NCBI GenBank assembly: GCA_016124445.1
Contig: WGNR01000017.1
Location: 1-64,000 of the forward strand
Reading direction: 5' to 3'
Source of the DNA: a bacterium
GTDB lineage: Bacteria > Planctomycetota > Planctomycetia > Pirellulales > Pirellulaceae
DNA length: 64,000 nt
Part shown: positions 18,101 to 25,282 of the stretch, one piece after another
How positions within the stretch are numbered: the first letter of the stretch is position 1
Layout of the letters: every line of letters begins with the position of its first letter
Translations under genes and position numbers: made by a program
The notes under the pieces: model-generated
Seen by the model: only the letters and a program-made list of their open reading frames with translations
What the model was told of the DNA's origin: nothing
Databases searched by the model: none

Positions 18101-18614
18101 GATGTTCTTGATTCGTACCCCAGAGGGCGAAGGACCCAAGATTGGTCCGATCCTGGAAAATCGCTTGGCCGATCAAGGTTTCGATACGGTCTCAACCCAT
18201 CGAAAACTTGAAAGCCTGCTCGCCGTGCAGAACACCTACATCTCGACCTTCCAAAGCCTTGGGGCGCTGGGACTACTACTGGGAACGTTCGGCCTGGCCG
18301 CGGTTCAGCTGCGAACTATCTTGGAACGACGTGCTGAGTTGGCTTTGCTTCGTGCGGCTGGCTTCTCGAAAGGCCGTCTTCAATCGCTGGTGATGCGAGA
18401 GACACTGCTGCTGCTGCTGGGTGGATTGGCAACGGGAGTAATTTCGGCGTTGGTTACGGTCGTTCCCCACATGCTGTTGGGAGACGCTTCGGTTCCGTTT
18501 GTCACACTCGGTGAAATGCTCGGACTGATCTTGCTGGTTGGCGTGATCAGCGGCGGTCTGGCGGTTCGCTCGGCGCTACGGGGCAATATCGTTCCCGCCT
18601 TGCGGGGCGACTGA
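15126..18614 (+). CDS. FtsX/MacB-family ABC transporter permease, large double-domain form
   Basis: It has 1162 residues with AAAGGGAG before the ATG. The N-terminal membrane helix is at about 20-40 (NLAVLIGVAAATAVLTGAL), followed by a large periplasmic MacB_PCD-like domain of about 500 residues. An FtsX core with three to four helices (about 550-750) comes next, then two further helices, a second periplasmic domain, and a C-terminal FtsX triplet (LGALGLLLGTFGLAAVQ, ETLLLLLGGLATGVIS). The duplicated layout resembles lipoprotein-transport permeases. It works with the preceding ATPase. The link to the thioesterase and prenyltransferase-like proteins is unexplained. Confidence 0.9.
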   Translation: MNRWRLVLRSARQFWQTNLAVLIGVAAATAVLTGALVIGDSVTGSLRDLALSRLGSIHEIMLANRFFRPDIPQQIEKQNPGATAVSIVFMQGTLQTSSNDPNAQTKVAGNLAVMGIDEAFWKLGDVPGWTPTAIQDDEIIINQPLADELMVKAGDQVTLRLPGGNDVPADSPLGRKTAETQSLPRLTIKAVIPAKGLGRFGLYPTQQLPMNAYASKAALQNALEQDDRVNAVLVSHPDGQTLDLSKLQLLLTDYNFSLHRVEQKFKPADGSEETIYDDWQLTSERMIFGNEAAETIEKAFPSESIPVFTYLATSIGKGELPQEEDPKSIPYSIATALPFAKLEYPLLDEGGKPIEKIGPDEIVLNSWTAKRLEVKVGDMIYLKYFEPESSHGATKETGTTFHLAAITPLTEPTQPFRRRRPPVFDKAPTTANDPDYTPVVEGITDQDSIDDWDPPFPYDNSRIGPADEEYWDNYRTTPKAFISLETGQKLWGSRFGEVTSLRFPGNKFDEHTLQTKIEEALAPQRDKLGFHLLEVRKDALRASAGTTPFSVLFMGFSMFIIGSALMLVSLLFRLGLEQRSPQIGLLQAVGLNQKVTRGLLMREAGLIALIGSIVGVFLGIGYAWIMLVGLRTWWLGAVVTPFLFLHLDNPLSLVIGLVSGSLVCLATIYFGMWGLGKLSIRGLLQGSTADTQQTFGKRSYWALILGVLSAVGAIGLSILAAGLGGEAQAGAFFGSGSLILTACLLLLWHYLRSGLGSGNTQSFSIGKLSLSNAARNPGRTTLTIGLIGSASFLIVAIGAFNLAPTTTGAGGMNLMAESSQPLFRDLNTEKGRLETGFSVEEIKELKGTTILSLRVQPGDDASCLNMYQSNSPKLLGVTPEMVAYYDQPDVLSFDWVASAAEDKQAKKNPWHVLDKPADGQNEPIPVVLDNNTAMYGLQLYGGVGQRFTTTDEDGRETKYVIAGLLSNSIFQGNLLVSEANFLDRYPDVSGYEMFLIRTPEGEGPKIGPILENRLADQGFDTVSTHRKLESLLAVQNTYISTFQSLGALGLLLGTFGLAAVQLRTILERRAELALLRAAGFSKGRLQSLVMRETLLLLLGGLATGVISALVTVVPHMLLGDASVPFVTLGEMLGLILLVGVISGGLAVRSALRGNIVPALRGD

Positions 18615-18732
18615 TTCCGCCTCGAAGTCGTTAAGGTGGATCTCGCCAACAACCCGTTTGGCAGTTAGAATGGCAGAAAGTCGTTCTAACAACTATTTTG
18701 CCCCCTGCTGTTACTTCCTGGAGAGCCATTCC

Positions 18733-19305
18733 ATGTCCATGACGCAATTCTTACTCGTTATCGCTGGTATCGCCCTCACGGCACTCTCTTGGGGAAGCTA
18801 CGGACCGGTCCTGCACGAAGGGCAAGGTAACCTGAACAACGACCGCATCAAACCGTTGATCTGCGTTGGCTTGGCTTACCTTGTAGTAGCGGTGATCATC
18901 CCCAGTGCGATCTTGATTTCTCAGGGTAAGTTTGCCGGTGGATGGTCGTTCGGTGGATTCTCCTGGAGCTTCGCCGCAGGCGTCGCCGGAACGTTTGGAG
19001 CGTTTGGCATCATCTTGGCGCTAACCAACGGGGGCAAGCCATGGTTTGTCATGCCGCTGGTATTCGGCTTCGCTCCTGTCGTCACCACCATCATTTCGCT
19101 ATACACAAAGAACCTCTGGTCGCAGGCCGGTCCTGTCTTTTATGCAGGGCTGATCATGGTGGTGGCCGGTGCCGTTACGGTGCTGTTATTCGCCCCGAAT
19201 GCACCTCCTCACAAGAAGCCAGAAGCGCCTGCAGTAACCCAAACCGAAGATGCCCATCAACCTTCGGCTGAGCCAGCAGCCGAATCGGAAACGGCCGAGA
19301 AGTAG
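18733..19305 (+). CDS. Small multi-pass membrane protein, EamA/DMT-like
   Basis: It has 190 residues from the ATG at 18733, which has GGAG 10 bases upstream. There are about five hydrophobic helices: TQFLLVIAGIALTALSW, LICVGLAYLVVAVIIPSAIL, WSFAAGVAGTFGAFGIILAL, MPLVFGFAPVVTTIISLY and AGLIMVVAGAVTVLLF. An Ala/Glu/Pro-rich hydrophilic C-terminal tail follows. The helix pattern with Gly-rich turns resembles half of a drug/metabolite transporter unit. The substrate is unknown and there is no close functional match. It follows the permease by 118 bases. Confidence 0.65.
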   Translation: MSMTQFLLVIAGIALTALSWGSYGPVLHEGQGNLNNDRIKPLICVGLAYLVVAVIIPSAILISQGKFAGGWSFGGFSWSFAAGVAGTFGAFGIILALTNGGKPWFVMPLVFGFAPVVTTIISLYTKNLWSQAGPVFYAGLIMVVAGAVTVLLFAPNAPPHKKPEAPAVTQTEDAHQPSAEPAAESETAEK

Positions 19306-19329
19306 TTAGGTGTTCTTTCCGCAATCGTC

Positions 19330-19695
19330 ATGATCGATTCGACGCTCCCTCCAGAAGCTATGATGCAGGCCATCGATCAGCAGATGGCTCACTTATGGAT
19401 GGTGCGCACGTTTCTGAAGCATGCCGAAGAAACGGAGGAGGATGACGAACTGCAGGAAGTGGCCCGGACCTTGTATGACTATATGCTCGCTCTCGGTCCA
19501 GCCGTTCAGGCCAACGATCCGGCTGCCTATCTGAAGCAGGCCAAAAAGAAATTCAGCAAGCTTCGCAAGGCCTGTGAGTTGTTCGGGGAAATCCAGCCTG
19601 AGATCTCGGACCATACCAATTTCAAGATGGCGGCCATCAGTTGCCGCCTGGTGGTCGACGAGGTGGGAGCGATCCTGGGTGCTAGCAGTGGCTGA
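19330..19695 (+). CDS. Small all-helical cytoplasmic protein of unknown function
   Basis: It has 121 residues and is not recognised. It reads as helices (MAHLWMVRTFLKHAEETEED, LQEVARTLYDYMLALGP, AYLKQAKKKFSKLRKACELF, MAAISCRLVVDEVGAIL), with no signal peptide or membrane segment. It follows the membrane protein by 24 bases and may be co-transcribed with it. No catalytic motif is visible. Confidence 0.65.
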   Translation: MIDSTLPPEAMMQAIDQQMAHLWMVRTFLKHAEETEEDDELQEVARTLYDYMLALGPAVQANDPAAYLKQAKKKFSKLRKACELFGEIQPEISDHTNFKMAAISCRLVVDEVGAILGASSG

Positions 19696-19836
19696 TCGCT
19701 ACGGCGGCGTTCTCTATTTTCCCAGCTATCAAATCTGGCTATAACAAGGGCCCGAAAGTCTCTGGCCCTGGCGAATCATGGATGTCGTTCGCCTGGCTTC
19801 GTACCAATTTCCAAGCCGCGTCAAGGAAGACGAGCC

Positions 19837-21339
19837 GTGAGCCTCCCCCCGCTCTTGCAAGCGTTCAATTCGATGCGTTCCGCCCGGGTTCTCGTTCTGG
19901 GCGATATGATTCTCGACCGCTACACCTACGGCGATGCCCAACGAATCAGCCAGGAATCACCCGTCATCGTGCTGCATGCCGACGACCAGGAACTTCGCCT
20001 GGGTGGTGCCGCTAACGTCTGCAACATGCTTCGCGGGCTCGATTGCCACGTGGTTGCCGCCGGTGTGCATGGCCGCGACGAATCTGGCAGTCAGATGGTC
20101 GAACTGGCCCAATCGGCCGGCATCGACACCCGGCTGATGGCCTGCGACGCCTCCAGGCCGACAACGCTGAAAGAACGCTTCGTCGGCCGAGCCGGATCTC
20201 GGCATCCAAGCCAAATCTTACGCGTCGATCACGAGAAAACCGAAGCAATTGGCGACTGGTTGGTCGAGAAGATCTACACCGGCATCGAGAACCAGATCGA
20301 AGACTTCGACGTGATCCTGATTTCAGACTACGCCAAGGGAGTCTGTACGCCGAAGCTGCTGCAAATGGTGATCCAGCTTGCCAACGAGCACAACATTCCG
20401 ACCCTGGTCGATCCGATGCGTGGGCACGACTACGAGCGTTATCGGGGTGCCACGCTGCTGAAAGCCAACCGAATCGAAACCGAGTTGGCAACTGGTCTTT
20501 CGCTGCAAGGTGCCGCCGACGCTGCCGTAGCCGGCAGTCAGCTTTGCCGCCAATTGGATTTGCAGGACGTGATCGTCACGCTCGATCGCGACGGCATGGC
20601 CTTGGTTCATCACGACGGTACGTCATCGCACTTCGCCACTCAGGCCCGCAGCGTGTACGACATCACCGGCGCCGGTGACATGGTTCTGGCAATGCTAGGT
20701 GCTTGTCTGGGCAGCGGGATCGACAAAGAAAACTCCGTCCGCCTGGCCAACGTCGCCGCAGGGCTGGAAGTCGAGAAATCAGGTGTCGCGGTAATTCCAC
20801 TGGCTGAGATCGAAGCAGAACTTCGCACCGATTTGCTACCAGGCCAGAAAAAGATTGTCACGCACGAACAAATCGCAACGATCGCCGAAGAGCATCGTCG
20901 TCGTGGCGAGAAGCTTGTATTCACCAACGGCTGCTTCGACCTGCTTCATTTCGGCCACGTGACGAACCTGACCGAGGCTTCCAAGATGGGCGAAGTGCTG
21001 GTTGTCGGCCTGAACAGCGACGAAAGCGTCTCGAAGCTCAAAGGGCCTAGCCGGCCGATCATCAGCGAAACGGAACGCTCGGCGATGCTGGCCGCTTTGT
21101 CGTGCGTTGACTACGTGGTCGTTTTCGGCGAAGACACCCCGTACGAACTGATCAAAGCGGTTCGCCCCAATGTGCTGGTCAAAGGGGGACATTATGTTCC
21201 CGAAGAGATCCCTGGCTACGACATCCTGCAGGAGTATGGCGGAGAGATTCGCCTGGTCGACATTGTGGGTGGCTTCTCGACGACTGATATCATCGAGAAG
21301 GTCGCCACCAACCAGACGATCCGCCGCACGGCCGCTTAA
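19837..21339 (+). CDS. hldE: Bifunctional heptose-7-phosphate kinase / heptose-1-phosphate adenylyltransferase
   Basis: It has 500 residues from a GTG start with AAGGAAG upstream. The N-terminal PfkB/ribokinase domain (about 1-330) has LVLGDMILDRYTYG, GGAANVCNML and the anion-hole motif DITGAGDMVLAML. The C-terminal nucleotidyltransferase (about 350-490) has FTNGCFDLLHFGH, with the HxGH ATP site, and KGGHYVPEEIPGYDIL. It makes ADP-D-glycero-beta-D-manno-heptose precursors for LPS inner core. A heptosyltransferase gene follows after 9 bases, so the pair forms a heptose-LPS unit and indicates a Gram-negative outer membrane. Confidence 0.95.
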   Translation: MSLPPLLQAFNSMRSARVLVLGDMILDRYTYGDAQRISQESPVIVLHADDQELRLGGAANVCNMLRGLDCHVVAAGVHGRDESGSQMVELAQSAGIDTRLMACDASRPTTLKERFVGRAGSRHPSQILRVDHEKTEAIGDWLVEKIYTGIENQIEDFDVILISDYAKGVCTPKLLQMVIQLANEHNIPTLVDPMRGHDYERYRGATLLKANRIETELATGLSLQGAADAAVAGSQLCRQLDLQDVIVTLDRDGMALVHHDGTSSHFATQARSVYDITGAGDMVLAMLGACLGSGIDKENSVRLANVAAGLEVEKSGVAVIPLAEIEAELRTDLLPGQKKIVTHEQIATIAEEHRRRGEKLVFTNGCFDLLHFGHVTNLTEASKMGEVLVVGLNSDESVSKLKGPSRPIISETERSAMLAALSCVDYVVVFGEDTPYELIKAVRPNVLVKGGHYVPEEIPGYDILQEYGGEIRLVDIVGGFSTTDIIEKVATNQTIRRTAA

Positions 21340-21348
21340 GGAACTAGG

Positions 21349-22416
21349 ATGCCTGGCACGAGAAACATTGCGGTCGTTCTGCCCAATTGGATTGGCGATG
21401 TGGTCATGGCCACGCCGGCACTTCGGGCTATTCGCGAAGGGCTGACGCGCGGGGACCGGCTGATTGGAATCATGCAGCCCTACGTGTCCGATGTGTTGGA
21501 AGGCACCAACTTCCTAGATGAAACGATCCTGTGGAGTAAGAAGAGCCAGGACCCCGGTCAAAAGTTCTGGAACGTCGCCAGCCAGCTTCGCGAGCGAAAG
21601 ATCGATCAGGCAATTTTGCTGCCCAATTCGCTCCGATCGGCTGCATTGGCCTGGCTGGGTGGCGCGAAGCAGCGGATCGGCTACCGGCGTTACGGCCGCG
21701 GGATCTTGCTTACGCATGGCTTAAATCCACCGACCGAACACGGCCAGCGCGTCCCAATCTCAGCGGTCGACTACTATCTTTCCCTGGTCGAGTTGGCCGG
21801 GTACGAAGTCAACTCGCGTCATTGCCAGTTGGGAACGACCCCGGACGACGACGCGGCTGCCCGGCGAATCTGGCACAAGTTCCGTTTCTTCGACCGGCGA
21901 GTGATCGTTTTCAACACCGGCGGAGCCTATGGCGGGGCAAAACATTGGCCAACAGCGTACTACACCGAACTGGCGAGGCGTTTGGTAAAAGATCCGCGCA
22001 ATGCCGTGCTGCTGATTTGTGGCCCGAGCGAACGAGAGACAGTCAGGGCCATCGAAAAAGAAGTGAATCACAGCAGTGTCCGCAGCATGGCGACCGAAAC
22101 ACCAACGATTGGACTGAGCAAGGCGGTCATCCGGCATGCCTCTCTAATGATCACGACCGATTCCGGTCCAAGGCATTTTGCTGCCGCGTTCGACATTCCC
22201 TCGGTTGCCATCTTCGGGCCAACCGATCCTCGCTGGGCCGAGAACTACAACCCGCAGGAGCTAATCGTTTCGGCGGGAGCGGAATGCAGCCCCTGTGCTC
22301 AGCGGGAATGCCCGCTGAAACACCATCGCTGCATGCGAGACCTTTCGGTCGACCATGTTCTGCAAACGGCTCAAACGCAGCTCGATTGGCAATACCAACG
22401 CAGTCAGGCGGCTTAA
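21349..22416 (+). CDS. waaF: LPS heptosyltransferase II-type glycosyltransferase (GT9)
   Basis: It has 355 residues with AAGGA 8 bases before the ATG. The N-terminus has VLPNWIGDVVMATPALRAIR, the GT9 heptosyltransferase motif. The donor-binding half has FNTGGAYGGAKHWPTAYY and MITTDSGPRHFAAAFDIPSVAIFGPTDPRW (quoted as two parts of the conserved D-S-G-P-x-H-x-A-A region). It would add heptose to the LPS core using the product of hldE. Specificity (first or second heptose) is inferred from overall similarity to WaaF. Confidence 0.9.
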   Translation: MPGTRNIAVVLPNWIGDVVMATPALRAIREGLTRGDRLIGIMQPYVSDVLEGTNFLDETILWSKKSQDPGQKFWNVASQLRERKIDQAILLPNSLRSAALAWLGGAKQRIGYRRYGRGILLTHGLNPPTEHGQRVPISAVDYYLSLVELAGYEVNSRHCQLGTTPDDDAAARRIWHKFRFFDRRVIVFNTGGAYGGAKHWPTAYYTELARRLVKDPRNAVLLICGPSERETVRAIEKEVNHSSVRSMATETPTIGLSKAVIRHASLMITTDSGPRHFAAAFDIPSVAIFGPTDPRWAENYNPQELIVSAGAECSPCAQRECPLKHHRCMRDLSVDHVLQTAQTQLDWQYQRSQAA

Positions 22417-22457
22417 AAGGCGGATTTTCTTTCAGCCAGGCTCAGACATACCGGACA

Positions 22458-22688
22458 CTACCCGGGCATGTCATCCACGCGAAGGTCGTTGCGGACATCA
22501 ACTTCTCGGTCGACCGAGCGCACGACTTCCTGGGCGATTTGCTTTTGGTAGAACGAGGTTACATCGCCACGAAGACAAACGGTCTGCTCTTCAAGTTCAA
22601 CTTGGATGTACCGCAGGCGGGGAATCGGACTCGCCGCGAGCGCCGTGGCAACGCGCGAACGAATGTCTTTCATCGAGGAGCTAATCAT
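22458..22688 (-). CDS. BON-domain protein
   Basis: A 76-residue protein that is a single BON module: DIRSRVATALAASPIPRLR, then VELEEQTVCLRGDVTSFYQK and EVVRSVDREVDVRNDL, the alpha-beta pattern with the Gly after the first two strands. GAGGAT lies 7 bases before the ATG. BON domains usually bind phospholipid or occur in osmotic-stress proteins. There is no signal peptide here, so its location is uncertain. Confidence 0.8.
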   Translation of the reverse strand: MISSSMKDIRSRVATALAASPIPRLRYIQVELEEQTVCLRGDVTSFYQKQIAQEVVRSVDREVDVRNDLRVDDMPG

Positions 22689-22855
22689 CCGTAAATCCTC
22701 ATGCGACTAACCTCCAAGGAATCATCACCTGGAGCTGTAGGAAGAAAGGTGGGGCTGTTGGGAAAGCTGCAGCAAATCCGTCGCGGCAAATCATGGTTAC
22801 TCAGTCGCAGCAAATCTCCCTGTTAGTTGTAGGAGGCGGTCAAATAATGGTCAAG

Positions 22856-23524
22856 CTATTCCCCGGGGATCTTTCCAAGAGAACGGATTTGCGCGATCAC
22901 TTGATCAGCTAATTGATCTGGAGGCAATTCTCCACCCTTCAAATGCACTTCCGGATTGATCGGTTCTTCGTAGGGCGCGTCGATCCCGGTGAACCCTTTG
23001 ATCACTCCGGCTCGAGCCTTCTGATACAAACCTTTTGGATCGCGTCCCTCACAGATATGCAGCGGCGTGTCGACGAACACCTCGAGGAAGTCCCCTTTCT
23101 CTCCGCTCTCTTCAACGATCCGCCGAACGAGCATTCGATCTAACCGATAAGGACTGACGAATGCGGTCAGCACCAAAACGCCCGCCTGGCAAAACAGATT
23201 GGCGACTTCGCCGATGCGACGGATGTTTTCTGTCCGATCCTCCTGGTCGAAGCCAAGACCGAAACGCTCGGCAGCATTAGGTGGATACCTTTTCTCCAGG
23301 ATTTCAGGGCTGGCATTGAGTCCGTGTCGGACATTGTCGCCATCGAGCAAATAGGTATGGATTCCGGCCTGGTGCAACTTGGCATCCACGGCGTTGGCGA
23401 CGGTGCTCTTGCCGCTTCCGCTGAGACCGGTGAACCAAACGACTGCCCCCCGATGCCCATTTAGCTTTTCGCGGTCGGCACGCGTAACATGATGGTCGTG
23501 CCAGGTGATCTCGACGTTTTCCAT
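22856..23524 (-). CDS. cysC: Adenylylsulfate (APS) kinase
   Basis: It has 222 residues from the ATG at 23524, which has AAGG 5 bases upstream; a TTG at 23551 would add nine residues and is less likely. VVWFTGLSGSGKSTVAN is the P-loop of APS kinases, followed by LLDGDNVRHGLN, ENIRRIGEVANLFCQAG and FVSPYRLDRMLVR, all diagnostic of CysC. It phosphorylates APS to PAPS for sulfation or assimilation. No sulfate adenylyltransferase is adjacent. Planctomycetes carry many sulfatases, which fits PAPS-dependent chemistry. Confidence 0.95.
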   Translation of the reverse strand: MENVEITWHDHHVTRADREKLNGHRGAVVWFTGLSGSGKSTVANAVDAKLHQAGIHTYLLDGDNVRHGLNASPEILEKRYPPNAAERFGLGFDQEDRTENIRRIGEVANLFCQAGVLVLTAFVSPYRLDRMLVRRIVEESGEKGDFLEVFVDTPLHICEGRDPKGLYQKARAGVIKGFTGIDAPYEEPINPEVHLKGGELPPDQLADQVIAQIRSLGKIPGE

Positions 23525-23611
23525 AGGGACCTTGAACTTCTGTGATAGCAAGATGGATTAGCGTTTCGTGGATCGTTAGATAGCAAACGCCATCGCGGAA
23601 GGGAGCAATAC

Positions 23612-24691
23612 CTACCCTTCGATTCTAGCAAGTTCGCACAGGTTGGCAGACAGGACGTTGCTGGGGCAACTCCACACCAGAAAGAAGAGTGCCTCGCGAC
23701 ACCACCTTCCGACAGGATGCCCCTCGATGTAGCCAGCCCCCTTGGCCGAACTGAGCGCGGCTTGGGTAATCCGCAGCACCAGGCTGTTGGCTCGCGATCG
23801 AATCTGCAGCGGATCGCACTCAGGGTCTCCGCCCGCCGCGGCCAATAGATCTTGCTTCAGCTGTTCCAGTTCCACCTCGAAGTGCTGGGTTGGCTGCGCG
23901 AACTCCGATCGCTTCACCTGCTGCTCGACCAGGTAACGGTAGGCCGCCGTTGATAGTCCAACAGCCAAGGTCGATGTTTCCAAACCACCCGTGTTTGCCC
24001 CTTTCCCCTTCTTCATGACATTTTCGCTAGGCCCACTCAGAACCCACTCTGCCGGGCAGAATGCCTGATCGAAGCTGACGGGACCAGTCTGGCTGGCGGA
24101 AAGGGCCACCAATTCGGCCGGCTCTCCGATTTCGATACCAATCCCTCGTGCTGGAATGGCCATTAGCAACTGCCGACCATCTTCCATCGCCGCCCCAACG
24201 ACGAGCGTGTCAGCCGATTTCGCACCGGTGACCCAGGGACTCATCCCGTCGAGAACGTAACCATCTTCGACCTCGGTCGCCAGAAGCGCTGGCTTACCCA
24301 AATGCTGGCGGCTGGTGGTCAGGTGAGAAATACCGACAGTGGCAAAGGTTTCGCCCGTAAGCAAATCCGGTAGCAGCATTCGCTTAAGGCCATTGTTGTC
24401 GCTGCTGGCGATGCGACGGCAAGCACCGGTTCTCTGTGTGATGATGAAAGTTGTCGTTAAACAGGCCGCTGAGAGCTCGAGATATCCTCGGACCACATCT
24501 TCTGGCGACCAGCCATACCCGCCATCCTCTTGGGCGACAAACCACCGAAAGACTCCCATGCGTGCACAAATTTGTAGCTGCTCGTGAGGCCAGTCTTGGG
24601 CCGTTGGCAGGAATTTTGCCAACTCATTTAGCTGCGCACATAGCTCCCCAAGCTGGGGCGAGTCGGGCGTGATGATTTCGTTACTGGGCAT
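23612..24691 (-). CDS. Acyl-CoA dehydrogenase-family flavoprotein
   Basis: It has 359 residues with AAAGGA 7 bases before the ATG. The N-terminal helical part contains FRWFVAQEDGGYGWSPEDVV. The middle beta domain has TFATVGISHLTTSRQH and SPWVTGAKSADTLVVGAAME, the flavin-contacting segment of the family. The C-terminal four-helix region is shorter than usual (ALSSAKGAGYIEGHPVGRWCREA). I see no clear catalytic Glu of the classic dehydrogenases, so it may be a divergent acyl-CoA dehydrogenase or flavin-dependent monooxygenase (DszC-like). A palindrome lies 85-115 bases upstream. Confidence 0.8.
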   Translation of the reverse strand: MPSNEIITPDSPQLGELCAQLNELAKFLPTAQDWPHEQLQICARMGVFRWFVAQEDGGYGWSPEDVVRGYLELSAACLTTTFIITQRTGACRRIASSDNNGLKRMLLPDLLTGETFATVGISHLTTSRQHLGKPALLATEVEDGYVLDGMSPWVTGAKSADTLVVGAAMEDGRQLLMAIPARGIGIEIGEPAELVALSASQTGPVSFDQAFCPAEWVLSGPSENVMKKGKGANTGGLETSTLAVGLSTAAYRYLVEQQVKRSEFAQPTQHFEVELEQLKQDLLAAAGGDPECDPLQIRSRANSLVLRITQAALSSAKGAGYIEGHPVGRWCREALFFLVWSCPSNVLSANLCELARIEG

Positions 24692-25282
24692 CTAGGATCC
24701 TTTGGAGTTGGCTGCGATGCTGGCATCGCTGGCAAGCAACCATCCTGGCATTCGGTTTGCACCGTACGTTTCGGCACTGAGATGAGTTTCAACTCATCCA
24801 TTCAGTCATTTCCACGATAGCAAGTCCGCCTCTCTTGCGAACAGGCACTTGCTAAAAATTGTTAATCAACCACTGCGAATTCATGCAAGTTACCTGTGAG
24901 AAGCAACTTGGAATGAGGGAGAAGCCAATCATTGCAGAAGAACTCCGGACATTGCCTCAACCTTTCGTCGTCCTGCTGACGAACGTATGTTTTCAGTTCG
25001 ATCCCGATCCGGTTAAACACTAGTAGGTCCTCTTCTTCTTCTGCTGCTGTGTGTTGCTCTTTCCTGAAAACCGACTCTCAACGTAAGCTACAGCAAGCTG
25101 GCAAACTGCGAAAAGACTGCTGGTATCGTTTCAATCAATTTCCCAAACTTGCATGGGTTTTCCTCGTACAAACCATTCGATGCGCTCGCTTGCAGGGGTC
25201 GCGTGTTAGAAATCAACTCGCTACATTGCCAGTGTGCCTCGAATCTGAAGCCCTTGAATCTTCAACCACTTAGGTGACCCCG
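24692..25282. other. Divergent intergenic region
   Basis: A 591-bp spacer between the dehydrogenase-like gene (minus) and the phosphorylase (plus). Besides the palindrome at 24776-24806 it holds a pyrimidine-rich stretch with repeated CTTCTTCTGCTGCTG near 25030. A 74-codon frame ends right before the phosphorylase start; its composition is unlike the neighbouring genes and it is not called. Confidence 0.5.
24776..24806. promoter_or_regulatory. Operator-like palindrome upstream of the acyl-CoA dehydrogenase-like gene
   Basis: GATGAGTT-TC-AACTCATC (24781-24798) is a perfect 8-bp inverted repeat around two bases. It is extended by outer arms ACTGA (24776-24780) and TCAGT (24802-24806). There is no T-run, so a terminator is unlikely. 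Size and position suit a dimeric repressor site, but no regulator gene is adjacent. Confidence 0.4.

Noticed and set aside
21352..21372. Possible sigma-54 promoter TGGCAC...TTGC at the start of the heptosyltransferase gene
   Set aside because: The spacing is 8 bases instead of 5 and it lies inside the coding sequence.
25049..25273. 74-codon frame ending just before glgP
   Set aside because: Composition unlike neighbours, no Shine-Dalgarno site, and it occupies the phosphorylase promoter and leader region.
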